NCBI GenBank assembly: GCA_937873695.1
Contig: CALMYL010000004.1
Location: 1 to 64,000 of the forward strand
Direction: 5' to 3'
From: an uncultured Ignavibacteria bacterium
GTDB taxonomy: Bacteria > Bacteroidota > Ignavibacteria > Tepidaquicellales > OLB5
DNA: 64,000 nucleotides
Shown in pieces: positions 7,817-17,166 of the stretch (the stretch's first letter is position 1; the number at the start of each line of letters is the position of its first letter). A program made the translations under genes and the position numbers. The notes under the pieces were generated by a model. The model ran no database searches, was not told where the DNA came from, and worked only from the letters and a program-made list of their open reading frames with translations.

Positions 7817-8338
7817 CTACTCATCTTTCTTCTTAAAATCCAGCGCTGCTGAATTCATACAGTATCTCAGGCGGGTTGGATTCGGGCCGTCATCAAATAC
7901 ATGTCCTAAATGCGCGCCGCAATTTGAGCATACTACCTCAGTCCGTTTCATGCCCAATGTTTCGTCAGTTTCTTCCTTCACATTTTCATCTTTAATTGGC
8001 TTAAAAAAGCTGGGCCATCCTGTTCCGGACTCAAATTTGGTATCACTGCTGAAGAGCTCCTGACCGCATACTATGCAGGCATACTTACCTTCATCGTGGT
8101 TATCCCAATACTTGTTATTGAACGGGCGTTCAGTCCCCTTTTCCTGTGTTACTTTGTACTGCTCATCTGTGAGCTTTTCTTTTAATTCTTCTTTACTCAT
8201 GACAGGTTTAAATTCTCCGCAAATGTTTGTGGAATCAGTTTGTTTTGTTAATAGCTGCTCATGTATTGCCACCCTGCCGGGCTTATCACCACAGCCGGTT
8301 AGCATAAAAATTGATAATATTGCTGCTAATATACTCAT
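7817..8338 (-). CDS. msrB: peptide methionine-R-sulfoxide reductase, lipoprotein form
   Basis: The enzyme reduces methionine-R-sulfoxide in proteins. The zinc-binding pairs CIVC and CSNC, the GTGWPSF core, and the catalytic Cys in RYCMNSAAL are all present. The ATG at 8338 gives the N-terminus [19 protein letters not shown], a lipoprotein signal with lipobox LTGC, so the protein is probably tethered in the periplasm or outer membrane. A longer reading frame from a TTG at 8374 was not used because it overlaps the TAnnTTTG promoter element at 8372-8379. It lacks the MsrA domain that is often fused to MsrB. Confidence 0.92.
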   Translation of the reverse strand: MSILAAILSIFMLTGCGDKPGRVAIHEQLLTKQTDSTNICGEFKPVMSKEELKEKLTDEQYKVTQEKGTERPFNNKYWDNHDEGKYACIVCGQELFSSDTKFESGTGWPSFFKPIKDENVKEETDETLGMKRTEVVCSNCGAHLGHVFDDGPNPTRLRYCMNSAALDFKKKDE

Positions 8339-8371
8339 TTTCTTATTTTTTGTTAGATTCCTAAATACAAA

Positions 8372-8379
8372 CAAATATA
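8372..8379 (-). promoter_or_regulatory. -7 element of msrB
   Basis: Plus-strand caaatata is the complement of TATATTTG, a perfect TAnnTTTG match, 34 bp upstream of the chosen ATG. It decides against the upstream TTG start. Confidence 0.55.
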
Positions 8380-8420
8380 CGCAGGAATTTGTTTCATGGA
8401 TTTCGGTTTGGAATAAAATA

Positions 8421-8825
8421 CTAATGCATTTTCAATCCGCCTACTGCTAAAATCAACCCTAATGCGAGAAATATAGCTACTGCAACTGTACCTATTATAA
8501 CCAGTACCGTGCCAATCAAATGACTCTCCAGTATCTCAATCTTTAACCTGGCAACATCTTTCAAAGGTACTGATCTTTCTATGTTCACATCTTCATAATA
8601 CACTATTACATTGCTTACGCCTTTATATTTAAGCCTCAGCTTAGCTTCTTTTTCTTTCACATCTATTATAGTACCATCCTTAAGGTATAGCTGTGATATC
8701 CTGTAAGTTTTTTCAACGGGTACTTTATCGCTTTCAACATATTCAATTTTGCTTGTAACACAGCCGGCAAAACTCAAAAGTACAATAAATACTACTACCC
8801 TGAAGATCAATGTGCTTTTTATCAT
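8421..8825 (-). CDS. membrane-anchored lipoprotein, paralogue of the next gene
   Basis: The 134-residue protein has a lipoprotein signal with lipobox FAGC (Cys about 22). Then come [10 protein letters not shown], a beta-rich core around [20 protein letters not shown] and [16 protein letters not shown], and one C-terminal membrane helix (about 105-130). The core looks like a small SH3-like barrel. It is a tandem duplicate of 8878-9288, with about half the positions shared. No known function. Confidence 0.7.
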   Translation of the reverse strand: MIKSTLIFRVVVFIVLLSFAGCVTSKIEYVESDKVPVEKTYRISQLYLKDGTIIDVKEKEAKLRLKYKGVSNVIVYYEDVNIERSVPLKDVARLKIEILESHLIGTVLVIIGTVAVAIFLALGLILAVGGLKMH

Positions 8826-8877
8826 AAATAGATTTAAGATAGGATTTAACTAAAGCAATCGTGAATAAGTATTACAC

Positions 8878-9288
8878 TTACCCCATTTTCATTCCCTTGA
8901 AATGCGAAGCGATCCAGAATAAAATCAGGAAAAACAGTATAACAGAACTTACTATGATAAGTACATTAACAACTGTGTTACTTTCAAGTACTTCGATCTT
9001 TAACCTTGAAATATCCTTAAGCAAGATAGTTTTTTCGATATTCACTTCTTCGTAATATACTATTACATTATCATTGCCTTTATATCTGAGTTTAAACTCC
9101 GGTTCTTTATCTTTAAGTATTATCACAGTCCCGTCATTCATAAAAACCTCTGAAATACGGTAAGTTTTGCCTTTGGGGAACTCACTGCTTTCAACATATT
9201 CAATTTTACTCGTTACACAGCCCATAAATGCTGCGAGTACCAGCAGAACAATAACTCTAAAGAAAATTATATTTTTGGACATAAACAT
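8878..9288 (-). CDS. membrane-anchored lipoprotein, paralogue of 8421-8825
   Basis: It shares lipobox, [11 protein letters not shown], the DGT core and the C-terminal membrane helix with its neighbour. The chosen ATG at 9288 overlaps the stop of the upstream gene (TAATG on the minus strand); an ATG at 9282 (MSKNIIFF) is equally possible. The overlap places it in one operon with the propeller lipoprotein at 9288-10301. No enzyme motif is visible. Confidence 0.7.
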   Translation of the reverse strand: MFMSKNIIFFRVIVLLVLAAFMGCVTSKIEYVESSEFPKGKTYRISEVFMNDGTVIILKDKEPEFKLRYKGNDNVIVYYEEVNIEKTILLKDISRLKIEVLESNTVVNVLIIVSSVILFFLILFWIASHFKGMKMG

Positions 9289-10301
9289 TATTGCCAAACA
9301 GCATCATAAACTGAATCAGCAAGTAGCGTATTTGAATTTGTATTCAAGTCATACATCCAAAGTTTTGCGGGATTTGACCCTTCGATAGATCTGTATAAAA
9401 TCCTCATTCCTTCCTTTGACCACTTAATATTATAAGGACTAATTCCCGGTATATTTGAAATACTTGTAATATCGGAACCGTCCTGATCCATTAGGAATAG
9501 TTCATAATTATTTCCAATAAAGTTGACGAAACATATCTTACTCCCACTTGGAGACCATGCCGGAAAGTAACCATTTGCCAGCACAGTAATATTACTGTTA
9601 GCGGTATCAACAACACATATTTTCCCAACCTGTTCATTAAAACCGTAATCATGATAAATAATCCTGCTTCCGTCCGGAGACCAATCAAGTACAACTCCAG
9701 CTCTGCTATTAATGCTGTCCTTTATCAATTTCTTATATGTACCCGATGTATTTGAAATAAGAAGTTTTGCTGTAAATTGATGATATGAATGTTCAAAATA
9801 TGCTATCAATTTACCATTTGGTGAGAACTTAGCATTTTTGAAAGAGTTATATGGAATTTCAGATATCTGAGCCATATCTGTACCATCGGTATTCGTAACA
9901 TACAAACGATAACCCCAATATTCAGAAATAAAAAATATCTTACGGGCATCAGGTGAAAGATTATAGTAGAAGATATTATTTTGTCCTAACGAAATTTCTG
10001 CCATATTGCGGCCATTATAATCTGCTAAGTAAATTTTATCAACAGAATAATCTCTACTTGATAGCAGGATCTTATTTCTGTATGAATAAGTGCTCACTGC
10101 CAATGAATCATTAAACAATTTAAGGTCAGTCCCACTACTTTTAATTGTATAAGTCGAGTAATTACTATTCTGAATATCACGCTTAACAAGGTAAATATCA
10201 AAATCCGGAGCAGTAGTTATATTGTTAACAGTATCATCGCCGCATGAATTGAATGAAATCAGGCAGATCAAAAGCAGGGTTAAAGATAAAAGGATCTTCA
10301 T
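9288..10301 (-). CDS. TolB-like beta-propeller lipoprotein
   Basis: The chosen start gives MKILLSLTLLLICLISFNSC, a lipoprotein signal with lipobox FNSC; the longer GTG start at 10325 would place a hydrophilic stretch before it. The rest is a series of WD40-like (PD40) blades with signatures such as LSPDARKIFFIS, FSPNGKLIAYF, WSPDGSRIIYH and WSPSGSKICFV. These fold into a propeller of about six blades, as in TolB, and usually bind proteins or glycans at the envelope. It leads the operon with the two small lipoprotein genes. Confidence 0.8.
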   Translation of the reverse strand: MKILLSLTLLLICLISFNSCGDDTVNNITTAPDFDIYLVKRDIQNSNYSTYTIKSSGTDLKLFNDSLAVSTYSYRNKILLSSRDYSVDKIYLADYNGRNMAEISLGQNNIFYYNLSPDARKIFFISEYWGYRLYVTNTDGTDMAQISEIPYNSFKNAKFSPNGKLIAYFEHSYHQFTAKLLISNTSGTYKKLIKDSINSRAGVVLDWSPDGSRIIYHDYGFNEQVGKICVVDTANSNITVLANGYFPAWSPSGSKICFVNFIGNNYELFLMDQDGSDITSISNIPGISPYNIKWSKEGMRILYRSIEGSNPAKLWMYDLNTNSNTLLADSVYDAVWQ

Positions 10302-10371
10302 ATGTTTTGTAATTTGGGTTACCACAAATTAATAAATTTTAATTGATAAAACGAGATATTATATTTAGCAT

Positions 10372-10452
10372 ATGTCTCCAACTGAACAAAAGATAATAAT
10401 ACTCATTGCGATTCTGATCTTTATTGTAATTCTTTTTAGAGTAATGTTTTGA
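10372..10452 (+). CDS. 26-residue single-pass membrane peptide
   Basis: The short ORF MSPTEQKIIILIAILIFIVI continues to a basic LFRVMF end. It is one membrane helix with a polar start, similar in build to the ORF at 7155. A near-match to the -7 element (tatattta) lies just upstream. It is divergent from the propeller lipoprotein operon. Coding status is not proved. Confidence 0.35.
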   Translation: MSPTEQKIIILIAILIFIVILFRVMF

Positions 10453-10543
10453 TATCCTGAAAGTTAATCTATTGTTAATTTCATGTTAACGTTCTTAACT
10501 TAATGATTTCGTTGAATGGGAAAATTATTAAAAATATTACTTA

Positions 10544-10551
10544 TATTTGTA
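10544..10551 (+). promoter_or_regulatory. -7 element of the tautomerase-like gene
   Basis: tatatttg is a perfect TAnnTTTG, 50 bp upstream of the ATG at 10602. A weak TTG lies about 30 bp further upstream. Confidence 0.5.
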
Positions 10552-10601
10552 AAGTTACATAATTAAGATGATTGCTGAACTGAAATAAAACCGTAATAAT
10601 A

Positions 10602-10985
10602 ATGCCTGTGATCTGTATTAAAACTCTGCCTCTTAACCGCCCTATAAAAATAAATGAAGTTTTGAGGAAACTGAACTTGAAAGTATCTGAAGATACGGGT
10701 ATTGAAGCAAACCAGATTTGGTCTTATTGGCAGTTCATAGAGCGGCACTTATATGCTGTGGGAGATTCTACCGCAGCGGCAATTCAGCCAACCAGCCACT
10801 CGCCTATAATAGAAATTACCGGTTTTGAGGGAAAATCACACGCAATGATTGAGCTGCTAATGCGAAGTATTGCAGGAGTCATATCGCAGGTTCTGGAAAT
10901 TGAGATAACGAATATTTTTATAACATATAATGAAGTAAGATCCGGAAGAGTGTTTGATGGCGGTGAAGTTGTAAGAGAGAAATAA
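10602..10985 (+). CDS. tautomerase-superfamily protein
   Basis: The 127-residue protein begins MPVICIKTLP, so a catalytic N-terminal proline would be exposed after Met removal. The second half (IIEITGFEGKSHAMIELLMR, then LEIEITNIFITYNEVRSGRVF and a GG near the end) has the beta-alpha-beta layout of the 4-oxalocrotonate tautomerase/CHMI superfamily, but without a proline at the start of the second unit. The substrate is unknown. It stands alone. The family assignment rests on pattern only. Confidence 0.6.
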   Translation: MPVICIKTLPLNRPIKINEVLRKLNLKVSEDTGIEANQIWSYWQFIERHLYAVGDSTAAAIQPTSHSPIIEITGFEGKSHAMIELLMRSIAGVISQVLEIEITNIFITYNEVRSGRVFDGGEVVREK

Positions 10986-11204
10986 CCGCAGAACAGCAAT
11001 TCAGCCGGCAGTTTAGAACGAGGTCACACTAAATTATCTACATACTGAGTAAACTAATCAAAATTTCTTTTAATAAACTGAATTATTCAATTTTCAGCAG
11101 GCCGAAATTCCTAATTTACACAGAGGCTGCTGATTGCTGTATACCGCAGCGCCTCACTGCCTTACAAGGATCTTTAACTCCATTTTTTAATCAATATAAT
11201 ATAA

Positions 11205-12548
11205 ATGAAAAGCATCAAATCAGCTAAAAAGACATTTGTACTTGATACAAATGTCATTCTGCATGACTCAACCTGCATAAACCAGTTCAAAGAGCATGAT
11301 ATTGTAATTCCTATAACAGTCATTGAAGAGCTTGACCACTTCAAACGCGGCAGCCAGGTGATTAACCTGAATGCGCGTGAATTCGCAAGGACACTTGACA
11401 GCCTTACAGGCTCTGCCCTCTTCAATGGCGGTGTGCCGCTTGGCAAAGGCAGAGGCAAAGTATCAATTGCGCTAAGCCGCGGATTAAGTGACGAGATACG
11501 CGAAATATTCAAAGAAGACACCCCTGACCACAGGATCCTCAGCGCAGCGCTTGATATAAAAAAGAAAAAGAACAATGATTCCGTTGTGCTCATAAGCAAA
11601 GATGTTAACCTTAGAATGAAGGCTAAAGCAGTTGGCGTACAGGCGGAAGATTATACTACCGATAAAATTACCAATGTTGAAGAGCTTTACAGCGGCAAAG
11701 AAACCATCGAGAACTTCAGCCATGAAATAATAGAAAAACTTTACCAGCCGCCATTTGAAGTCCCTATAAAAACTACATTAAAGAAATCAAAGACTGAGCA
11801 GGTTCCCAATAAGTATTTGGTGTTAAGGAATGAAAGTCACTCAGTACTAGCGGCCATTGACCATAAGAACCAAATTCTGCGTAAAGTTGATAAGAATCCG
11901 GTTTACGGAATCAAGCCCCGCAACGCGGAGCAGACCTTTGCAATTGACGCACTCACGAACTTAAACCTGCCATTAGTTACATTAACCGGCAAAGCAGGCA
12001 CGGGTAAGACACTCCTCGCACTTGCTTCGGCATTGAATGTAAAAAAGAATTACCGCCAGATATATATTGCAAGACCCGTTGTTCCGTTAAGTAACAAGGA
12101 TATTGGTTACCTGCCGGGCGATGTGGAGTCAAAACTCGCTCCCTACATGCAGCCCTTATGGGATAACTTAAAGGTTATACAGGACCAGTATTCCGAAACC
12201 GAAAAGCAGCACCAGCAGATAACGCAGATGGTAAAGGACCAGAAGCTTGTAATTGAACCATTGAGCTACATAAGAGGCAGAAGTCTTCAGCGGATATTTT
12301 TTATTGTTGATGAAGCGCAGAATCTCACTCCCCATGAAGTAAAAACCATCATCACAAGGGTCGGTGAAGGCGCTAAAATTGTATTTACAGGTGATGTTTA
12401 CCAGATAGATCATCCATACCTTGATTCACAATCGAACGGTTTAACATATTTGATTGAGCATTTTAAAGGGCAGGATCTCTACGCACACGTTAACCTGATA
12501 AAGGGCGAGCGCTCTGAGCTAGCCGAGCTTGCAAGTAATTTGCTGTAG
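11205..12548 (+). CDS. PhoH-family ATPase with N-terminal PIN domain
   Basis: The 447-residue protein has a PIN ribonuclease-like domain (about 1-150), with the acidic residues in FVLDTNVILHD and in VIEELDHFKRG. It is followed by a PhoH P-loop domain (about 235-447) with TGKAGTGKT (Walker A), IVDEAQNLTPHE (Walker B) and FTGDVYQID. This PhoH2/YlaK-like architecture couples RNA unwinding with RNA cleavage in characterised members. It is monocistronic, and the 200 bp upstream hold no recognisable element. Confidence 0.92.
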   Translation: MKSIKSAKKTFVLDTNVILHDSTCINQFKEHDIVIPITVIEELDHFKRGSQVINLNAREFARTLDSLTGSALFNGGVPLGKGRGKVSIALSRGLSDEIREIFKEDTPDHRILSAALDIKKKKNNDSVVLISKDVNLRMKAKAVGVQAEDYTTDKITNVEELYSGKETIENFSHEIIEKLYQPPFEVPIKTTLKKSKTEQVPNKYLVLRNESHSVLAAIDHKNQILRKVDKNPVYGIKPRNAEQTFAIDALTNLNLPLVTLTGKAGTGKTLLALASALNVKKNYRQIYIARPVVPLSNKDIGYLPGDVESKLAPYMQPLWDNLKVIQDQYSETEKQHQQITQMVKDQKLVIEPLSYIRGRSLQRIFFIVDEAQNLTPHEVKTIITRVGEGAKIVFTGDVYQIDHPYLDSQSNGLTYLIEHFKGQDLYAHVNLIKGERSELAELASNLL

Positions 12549-12600
12549 ATCTGCCTACTGTTTTTAAGTATTTTGTATTATATTTTTACGGGAGGTTTCA

Positions 12601-14718
12601 ATGAAAATGAAATATTGCCTTATTTTCACATTTTTTCTTCAATTTACCTTATTTTCCCAGGTTAATTGGCAGGTAAAAAATCCGACACCACAAACTGACC
12701 TTAGATCAGTTTACTTTTTTAATACAAATACCGGTATTGTTTGTGGCGCAGGCGGTTTAATTTACAAAACCACCAACGCAGGCTATTCCTGGATACAAAA
12801 AACATCCCCTGTAACAAGAAAATTAAACTCAATTTGGTTTTACAGTGCAACCAGCGGTGTTGCAGTTGGCGATACCGGAACAGTCATTTATACAACAGAT
12901 GCAGGTGAAAGCTGGATCCTGCAATCACCCGTTACAAATTATGATCTAAGAAAATTGTTCTTTTATGATAATTCCAATGTAATAGTAGTTTGCAGTGGTG
13001 GCAGGATACTCAAAAGTTCAGATTCCGGCAATTCGTGGAGCCTGATAAACCTGAATGTAAGTGACCTTTTTGAAATAGATAAATCTCTGAACACATTATA
13101 TATTGGCTCAACAAATTCCAAATTTCTGAAATCGACCGATGTTGGCACAAGCTGGCAGGTTGTTACGCCGGGAGTATCAAACAGCTATATATACCAGGTG
13201 CATTTTGTATCAAGTGATACGGCCTTTATGTATACAAATAATTACGTTTACTATAAAACCACAAACAGTGGTGCCTCGTGGAATCAGATCAGCGGTTTAT
13301 ATGCTCCCCAATATGCTATTTATTCAGATACGAAATTCGGTATCGGTGTCTCAAATTCGGGAGCAACTTATAAAACAACAAATGGTGGCAATTACTGGCA
13401 GGAAATTGGTCCTTCAAATCTGCAGGGTTCATATGTTTATACTTTGTTTATTCTGGATACAAATAATCTTTACGGAGCTGGATATGGCGGCAGGGTTATT
13501 CATCATGGAAACGGGTTTAGTAACATATGGGATATCATAGGTGGTTCCACGAATGATTGTAAGGATATTTCATTTATCAATGAGCAAAAGGGTTTTATTG
13601 CAGCAGAAGAAGAGCAGTTTTGGACTACAACCGATGGTGGTAATAAGTGGAATATACAGGGGTTATGTAATAACAATTACCATGAGTCACCCAGAACTTT
13701 CATACGTTCAGTTTATTGTAAGGATTCTTTAACGGTTTTCAGAACAAGAGGTGATGGATATGCCGGGTTTGGACACACAGGAAAAATTGAAGTATCCTCA
13801 AACGGTGGAATTACCTGGGGAGTAAGCCTCTCACAGACCTATGCTGAATTTTATAAAATTGGCGGAGCAGGAAATAGTGTTCTTTGTTGTGCGGGCAAAA
13901 TAATCAGAAATGACGGCAGTGGCTGGTATGATTATCTGAGTGCTTCACAAACTAATCTTACAGATTTTCATTTTGTAAATGAAAATACCGGTATAATTAT
14001 TGGTTACCAATACACTTCCCAACCCCGAAAGATATATTCGACATCTAATAATGGAGCAAATTGGAATGAACAGTCAGTTGGAAGATATCTGAACTGTGTT
14101 TATCTAAAAAATTCAGGGATAGGTTTGATAGGCTGCGATACAGGACGAGTACTTAGAACGACTGATTTTGGTGCAAACTGGACATTATACACAACTTCAA
14201 CTTCCAGGGATATAAATAGTATATATATGCTGAGCGATAATACGGTTTGGGCTGTTGGCGATAATGGTGCAATGCTTTATAGTATAAACAGTGGTTTGAA
14301 CTGGACTAATGCAGCTGCATACACTTCAAATCGTCTTAATAAGATCAAGTTTTTTGACCAGTATACAGGATTTGCCTTAGGGTATAACGGCACAGTCCTG
14401 AAAACTACAGATGGCGGGTTAACATTTGTTCATATTGGTTCAAATGAATCTCCATCAGAGTTCCATGCTGAACAAAATTACCCAAACCCGTTCAATCCTG
14501 TAACTAAAATTGAATTTTCTATTCCTGTAAATGGAAATGTAAAAATTGAAATCTTTGATGCTGCAGGAAAACAAATAGAAATCTTAACAGATAAAGAATT
14601 CAATGCGGGATTTCATTCAATTGAATGGGTTGGCTCGAATTTTTCCAGTGGGGTTTACTTCTATAGAATAAGTTCAAAACAGTTTACTGAAACAAAAAAG
14701 ATGATACTATTGAAATAA
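12601..14718 (+). CDS. secreted Ycf48-like propeller with T9SS C-terminal domain
   Basis: The 705-residue protein has a signal peptide (about 1-20) and two runs of Ycf48/BNR-type blades, recognisable by GDTGTVIYTTDAGESW, STSNNGANW and KTTDGGLTF. It ends in the type IX sorting domain NYPNPFNPVTKIEFSIP...GVYFYRI...KKMILLK. It would be carried across the outer membrane and anchored or released by the type IX system. A GGGAGG ribosome site lies nine bases upstream. Paralogues in this window are at 47805 and, more loosely, 59570. Confidence 0.85.
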   Translation: MKMKYCLIFTFFLQFTLFSQVNWQVKNPTPQTDLRSVYFFNTNTGIVCGAGGLIYKTTNAGYSWIQKTSPVTRKLNSIWFYSATSGVAVGDTGTVIYTTDAGESWILQSPVTNYDLRKLFFYDNSNVIVVCSGGRILKSSDSGNSWSLINLNVSDLFEIDKSLNTLYIGSTNSKFLKSTDVGTSWQVVTPGVSNSYIYQVHFVSSDTAFMYTNNYVYYKTTNSGASWNQISGLYAPQYAIYSDTKFGIGVSNSGATYKTTNGGNYWQEIGPSNLQGSYVYTLFILDTNNLYGAGYGGRVIHHGNGFSNIWDIIGGSTNDCKDISFINEQKGFIAAEEEQFWTTTDGGNKWNIQGLCNNNYHESPRTFIRSVYCKDSLTVFRTRGDGYAGFGHTGKIEVSSNGGITWGVSLSQTYAEFYKIGGAGNSVLCCAGKIIRNDGSGWYDYLSASQTNLTDFHFVNENTGIIIGYQYTSQPRKIYSTSNNGANWNEQSVGRYLNCVYLKNSGIGLIGCDTGRVLRTTDFGANWTLYTTSTSRDINSIYMLSDNTVWAVGDNGAMLYSINSGLNWTNAAAYTSNRLNKIKFFDQYTGFALGYNGTVLKTTDGGLTFVHIGSNESPSEFHAEQNYPNPFNPVTKIEFSIPVNGNVKIEIFDAAGKQIEILTDKEFNAGFHSIEWVGSNFSSGVYFYRISSKQFTETKKMILLK

Positions 14719-14722
14719 AGTT

Positions 14723-14760
14723 TAAACCTATAGGGATTTTAATATCTGCGAGGTTTTTTT
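14723..14760 (+). terminator. terminator after the T9SS propeller gene
   Basis: AAACCT pairs with AGGTTT across a long loop and runs into seven T. The stem is short, so the call is moderate. Confidence 0.5.
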
Positions 14761-14815
14761 GTCATATTCTCTTCCCTCCGTTAGTATTCTTTTATACAAA
14801 CCAGCAATTAACCTC

Positions 14816-15002
14816 GTTCCCAGGTTCCCACTTGGGAACGCAATTTTCTTTTATTGCGAAACAGAGTTTCGCTCATTGTTCCTGTCCCAAACAGGTCCGC
14901 CTAGGCGGATTGGGACAGAGGGGAAAATCATGCCCCTCCCCTTTGGGGAGGGGATGGGGTGGGGTCTTATTACCATTTTAATCCACGCCCTGAAGGGCGT
15001 GG
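14816..15002. repeat. cluster of intergenic palindromes
   Basis: The 367 bp between the converging genes hold no supportable ORF. They contain GTTCCCA...TGGGAAC (14816-14839), a GTCCCAA...TTGGGAC stem with TCCGCCTAGGCGGA inside it, CCCTCCCC...GGGGAGGGG followed by atggggtgggg, and CCACGCCCTGAAGGGCGTGG (14982-15002). Similar building blocks recur near 30061, 33300 and 55280. Confidence 0.7.
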
Positions 15003-15085
15003 CTACTCAGAAAAACAAATTCATTGTTTTATAACAGTACCAAACCGGAATTTGGGACAGAGGGGAAGAATAGTTACTATGAAAA

Positions 15086-17134
15086 CTACTTCAGCTTCTC
15101 TAAATTCTGTTTCGCAAGCTCATTTGCCGGATCAATTTCAAGCGCTTTGCGGTAGCTATCTTTAGCCTTCGGAATATCATTCATCCTTTCATAACATGTA
15201 CCTATATTATTATATGCAGAAGAGAACTTTACATCAGTTTTTGCCGCAACTAAAAAATTATCAATTGCCTCTTTGTATTTTTCCTGGTCCATATAACACA
15301 TACCAATATTATTGTAATACCCCGCGGATTTATCTGGTATAAGTTTTATCAGCTGGTTCAGCTCATCTATTGCCTTATCATAATTTTTAGCCTGGTAATT
15401 TTTGTATGATGATTCTTCAAGCACCCTCACTTTTTCCATCTTTTCATCTTTGATGATCGGCGGCATTTTGTTACCCAAACTATCGGGTATCATCTGCTGC
15501 TGCGACATTGCCTTTAGTTCCGCCAGCATTTGAGAGGCATTTTGGTAATTTGGAGCGAAAGTTGAGAGCTTTTCAAGCCACTTCAGCGTGTTTGGTATAT
15601 CGCCCTTCCTGTTATACATCTGCGCAAAAGTGTATTGCGGCTCCGGCGAAAGGGTATCAAGCCAGTATGCTTTATCAATGTAATAGTATGCGGAATCAAA
15701 GTTGCCCTTAACCATAAATATTTTGCCTATATTGTTATGCCCTATCAGAGATTCCTTGCGAAGGTCCAGCGCTTTTCTGTAATACACTTCGGCTACATCA
15801 AAATTACCCTTGTTGGCGTAAATATTGCCAATATTAATATAAGTCACAACTCCCGGTCTGCCTTCGGCAGACATGAACAGAATATCATTGGTCTTCCACT
15901 CTGCATTCCTTGTGAAGGTCATGTAAACAAATATTATCAGCACAACTGCGCTTAAACCCATCACAATATTATATGTCTTTTTTGTGAAGTATTTAAATAA
16001 CACAGCCGCTGCAATTATACTAACAAACATAGAAGGTATATAAAGGAAGCGGTCAGCCATAAAATTCATTGTGGGAACAATATTCATAACCGGCAGAAGG
16101 GTCACAAAAAATATTATTATGGCATAAGATATATACGGCGCCCTTTTTATGAAGTATAGTGCAGCCCCTGACATTACAAGTATAAAGAATACTGCAAACA
16201 AAGCTCTGAACTCCATGATGCTTGATATATCCGGCATATAACCGCTATAGTGATACAGCATGCCGTAAGGCGCTATGGATAGCCTGAAATATAACGGAAC
16301 GGTCTGCAGCATTGTAAAAATTGTAGTGGCTGTATCCTTATCAAAGAAGTAATAATAGGTCATTCTTGGCACCACTGTCCGCAGGGCGTACCACCTTAGG
16401 AGCATAAACAATCCTGATATTACAATAAGCGAACCATAAATTACATATCTCTTTTTAAGCAGTTCTTTGAATTCATTCCTGTTGATAATCATATCATATA
16501 AAATGATAACAGCAGGCAGGGTTATTGCCATTTCTTTGGAAAACAAAGAGAAGAGATAGAAGAAAAGTGTTAATACAAGATTTTTATTTGAAGGCTCTTT
16601 GCTGTACTTTAAATAATAAATGAACGCCGCAAAAAAGAATGTACATGCCAGCCCGTCCGTCCTGCCGCTTACCCATGCAACAACTTCTGTGTGAATTGGA
16701 TGCACCGCGAATATAAGTGCCGCTATTAGTATAATGTAATCCTTGTAGGGTGATTTGAATTTTTCGAACATCAGCAATAGCAGCGCGTAAAAAAGCAGCA
16801 CATTTATAATGTGCATTATAACATTGGTTAAATGGTAGCCAAAGGGGTTGAATTCCCATATAGCGTAATCGATGGCATAAGTTGATGATACAACCGGTCT
16901 GTAATAAGCGCCAATTACCTTATGAAAACCCATTTCTCCCGTGAAGAATTTCGGGATATTGGACAGCTCCATAATTGTAGGGTCTGCCTGCACTACTGAT
17001 TCATCATCAAACACAAAATCATTGTACAGCGAATTTGCGTACACAGCAAAAGTAATTACCGCAAGGATAATGTAAACTATATTTTTTTTGAGAAGCGGTT
17101 TATCTTCTTTTTTTACAGGTTGTTTCTTTGCCAT
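15086..17134 (-). CDS. polytopic membrane protein with C-terminal TPRs (TMTC-like)
   Basis: The 682-residue protein has about ten membrane helices in residues 20-430, then at least five TPR units to the end (AEVYYRKALDLRKESLIGHNNIG and copies, ending AKDSYRKALEIDPANELAKQ). The first loop contains NDFVFDDE, an acidic pair in the position of the catalytic site of GT-C glycosyltransferases. Membrane-plus-TPR proteins of this layout resemble the TMTC family of protein O-mannosyltransferases. A glycosyltransferase role is inferred, not shown. It lies 32 bp after the lamin-tail protein gene and is probably co-transcribed, which could suit glycosylation of an exported protein. Confidence 0.7.
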   Translation of the reverse strand: MAKKQPVKKEDKPLLKKNIVYIILAVITFAVYANSLYNDFVFDDESVVQADPTIMELSNIPKFFTGEMGFHKVIGAYYRPVVSSTYAIDYAIWEFNPFGYHLTNVIMHIINVLLFYALLLLMFEKFKSPYKDYIILIAALIFAVHPIHTEVVAWVSGRTDGLACTFFFAAFIYYLKYSKEPSNKNLVLTLFFYLFSLFSKEMAITLPAVIILYDMIINRNEFKELLKKRYVIYGSLIVISGLFMLLRWYALRTVVPRMTYYYFFDKDTATTIFTMLQTVPLYFRLSIAPYGMLYHYSGYMPDISSIMEFRALFAVFFILVMSGAALYFIKRAPYISYAIIIFFVTLLPVMNIVPTMNFMADRFLYIPSMFVSIIAAAVLFKYFTKKTYNIVMGLSAVVLIIFVYMTFTRNAEWKTNDILFMSAEGRPGVVTYINIGNIYANKGNFDVAEVYYRKALDLRKESLIGHNNIGKIFMVKGNFDSAYYYIDKAYWLDTLSPEPQYTFAQMYNRKGDIPNTLKWLEKLSTFAPNYQNASQMLAELKAMSQQQMIPDSLGNKMPPIIKDEKMEKVRVLEESSYKNYQAKNYDKAIDELNQLIKLIPDKSAGYYNNIGMCYMDQEKYKEAIDNFLVAAKTDVKFSSAYNNIGTCYERMNDIPKAKDSYRKALEIDPANELAKQNLEKLK

Positions 17135-17166
17135 TTAAATTAATACATTCAAAAATTTATTTGTGA

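Noticed and set aside
14759-15034. 91-residue plus-strand reading frame
   Set aside because: It translates the intergenic palindromes (Pro/Gly/Leu-rich) and begins inside a terminator tail.
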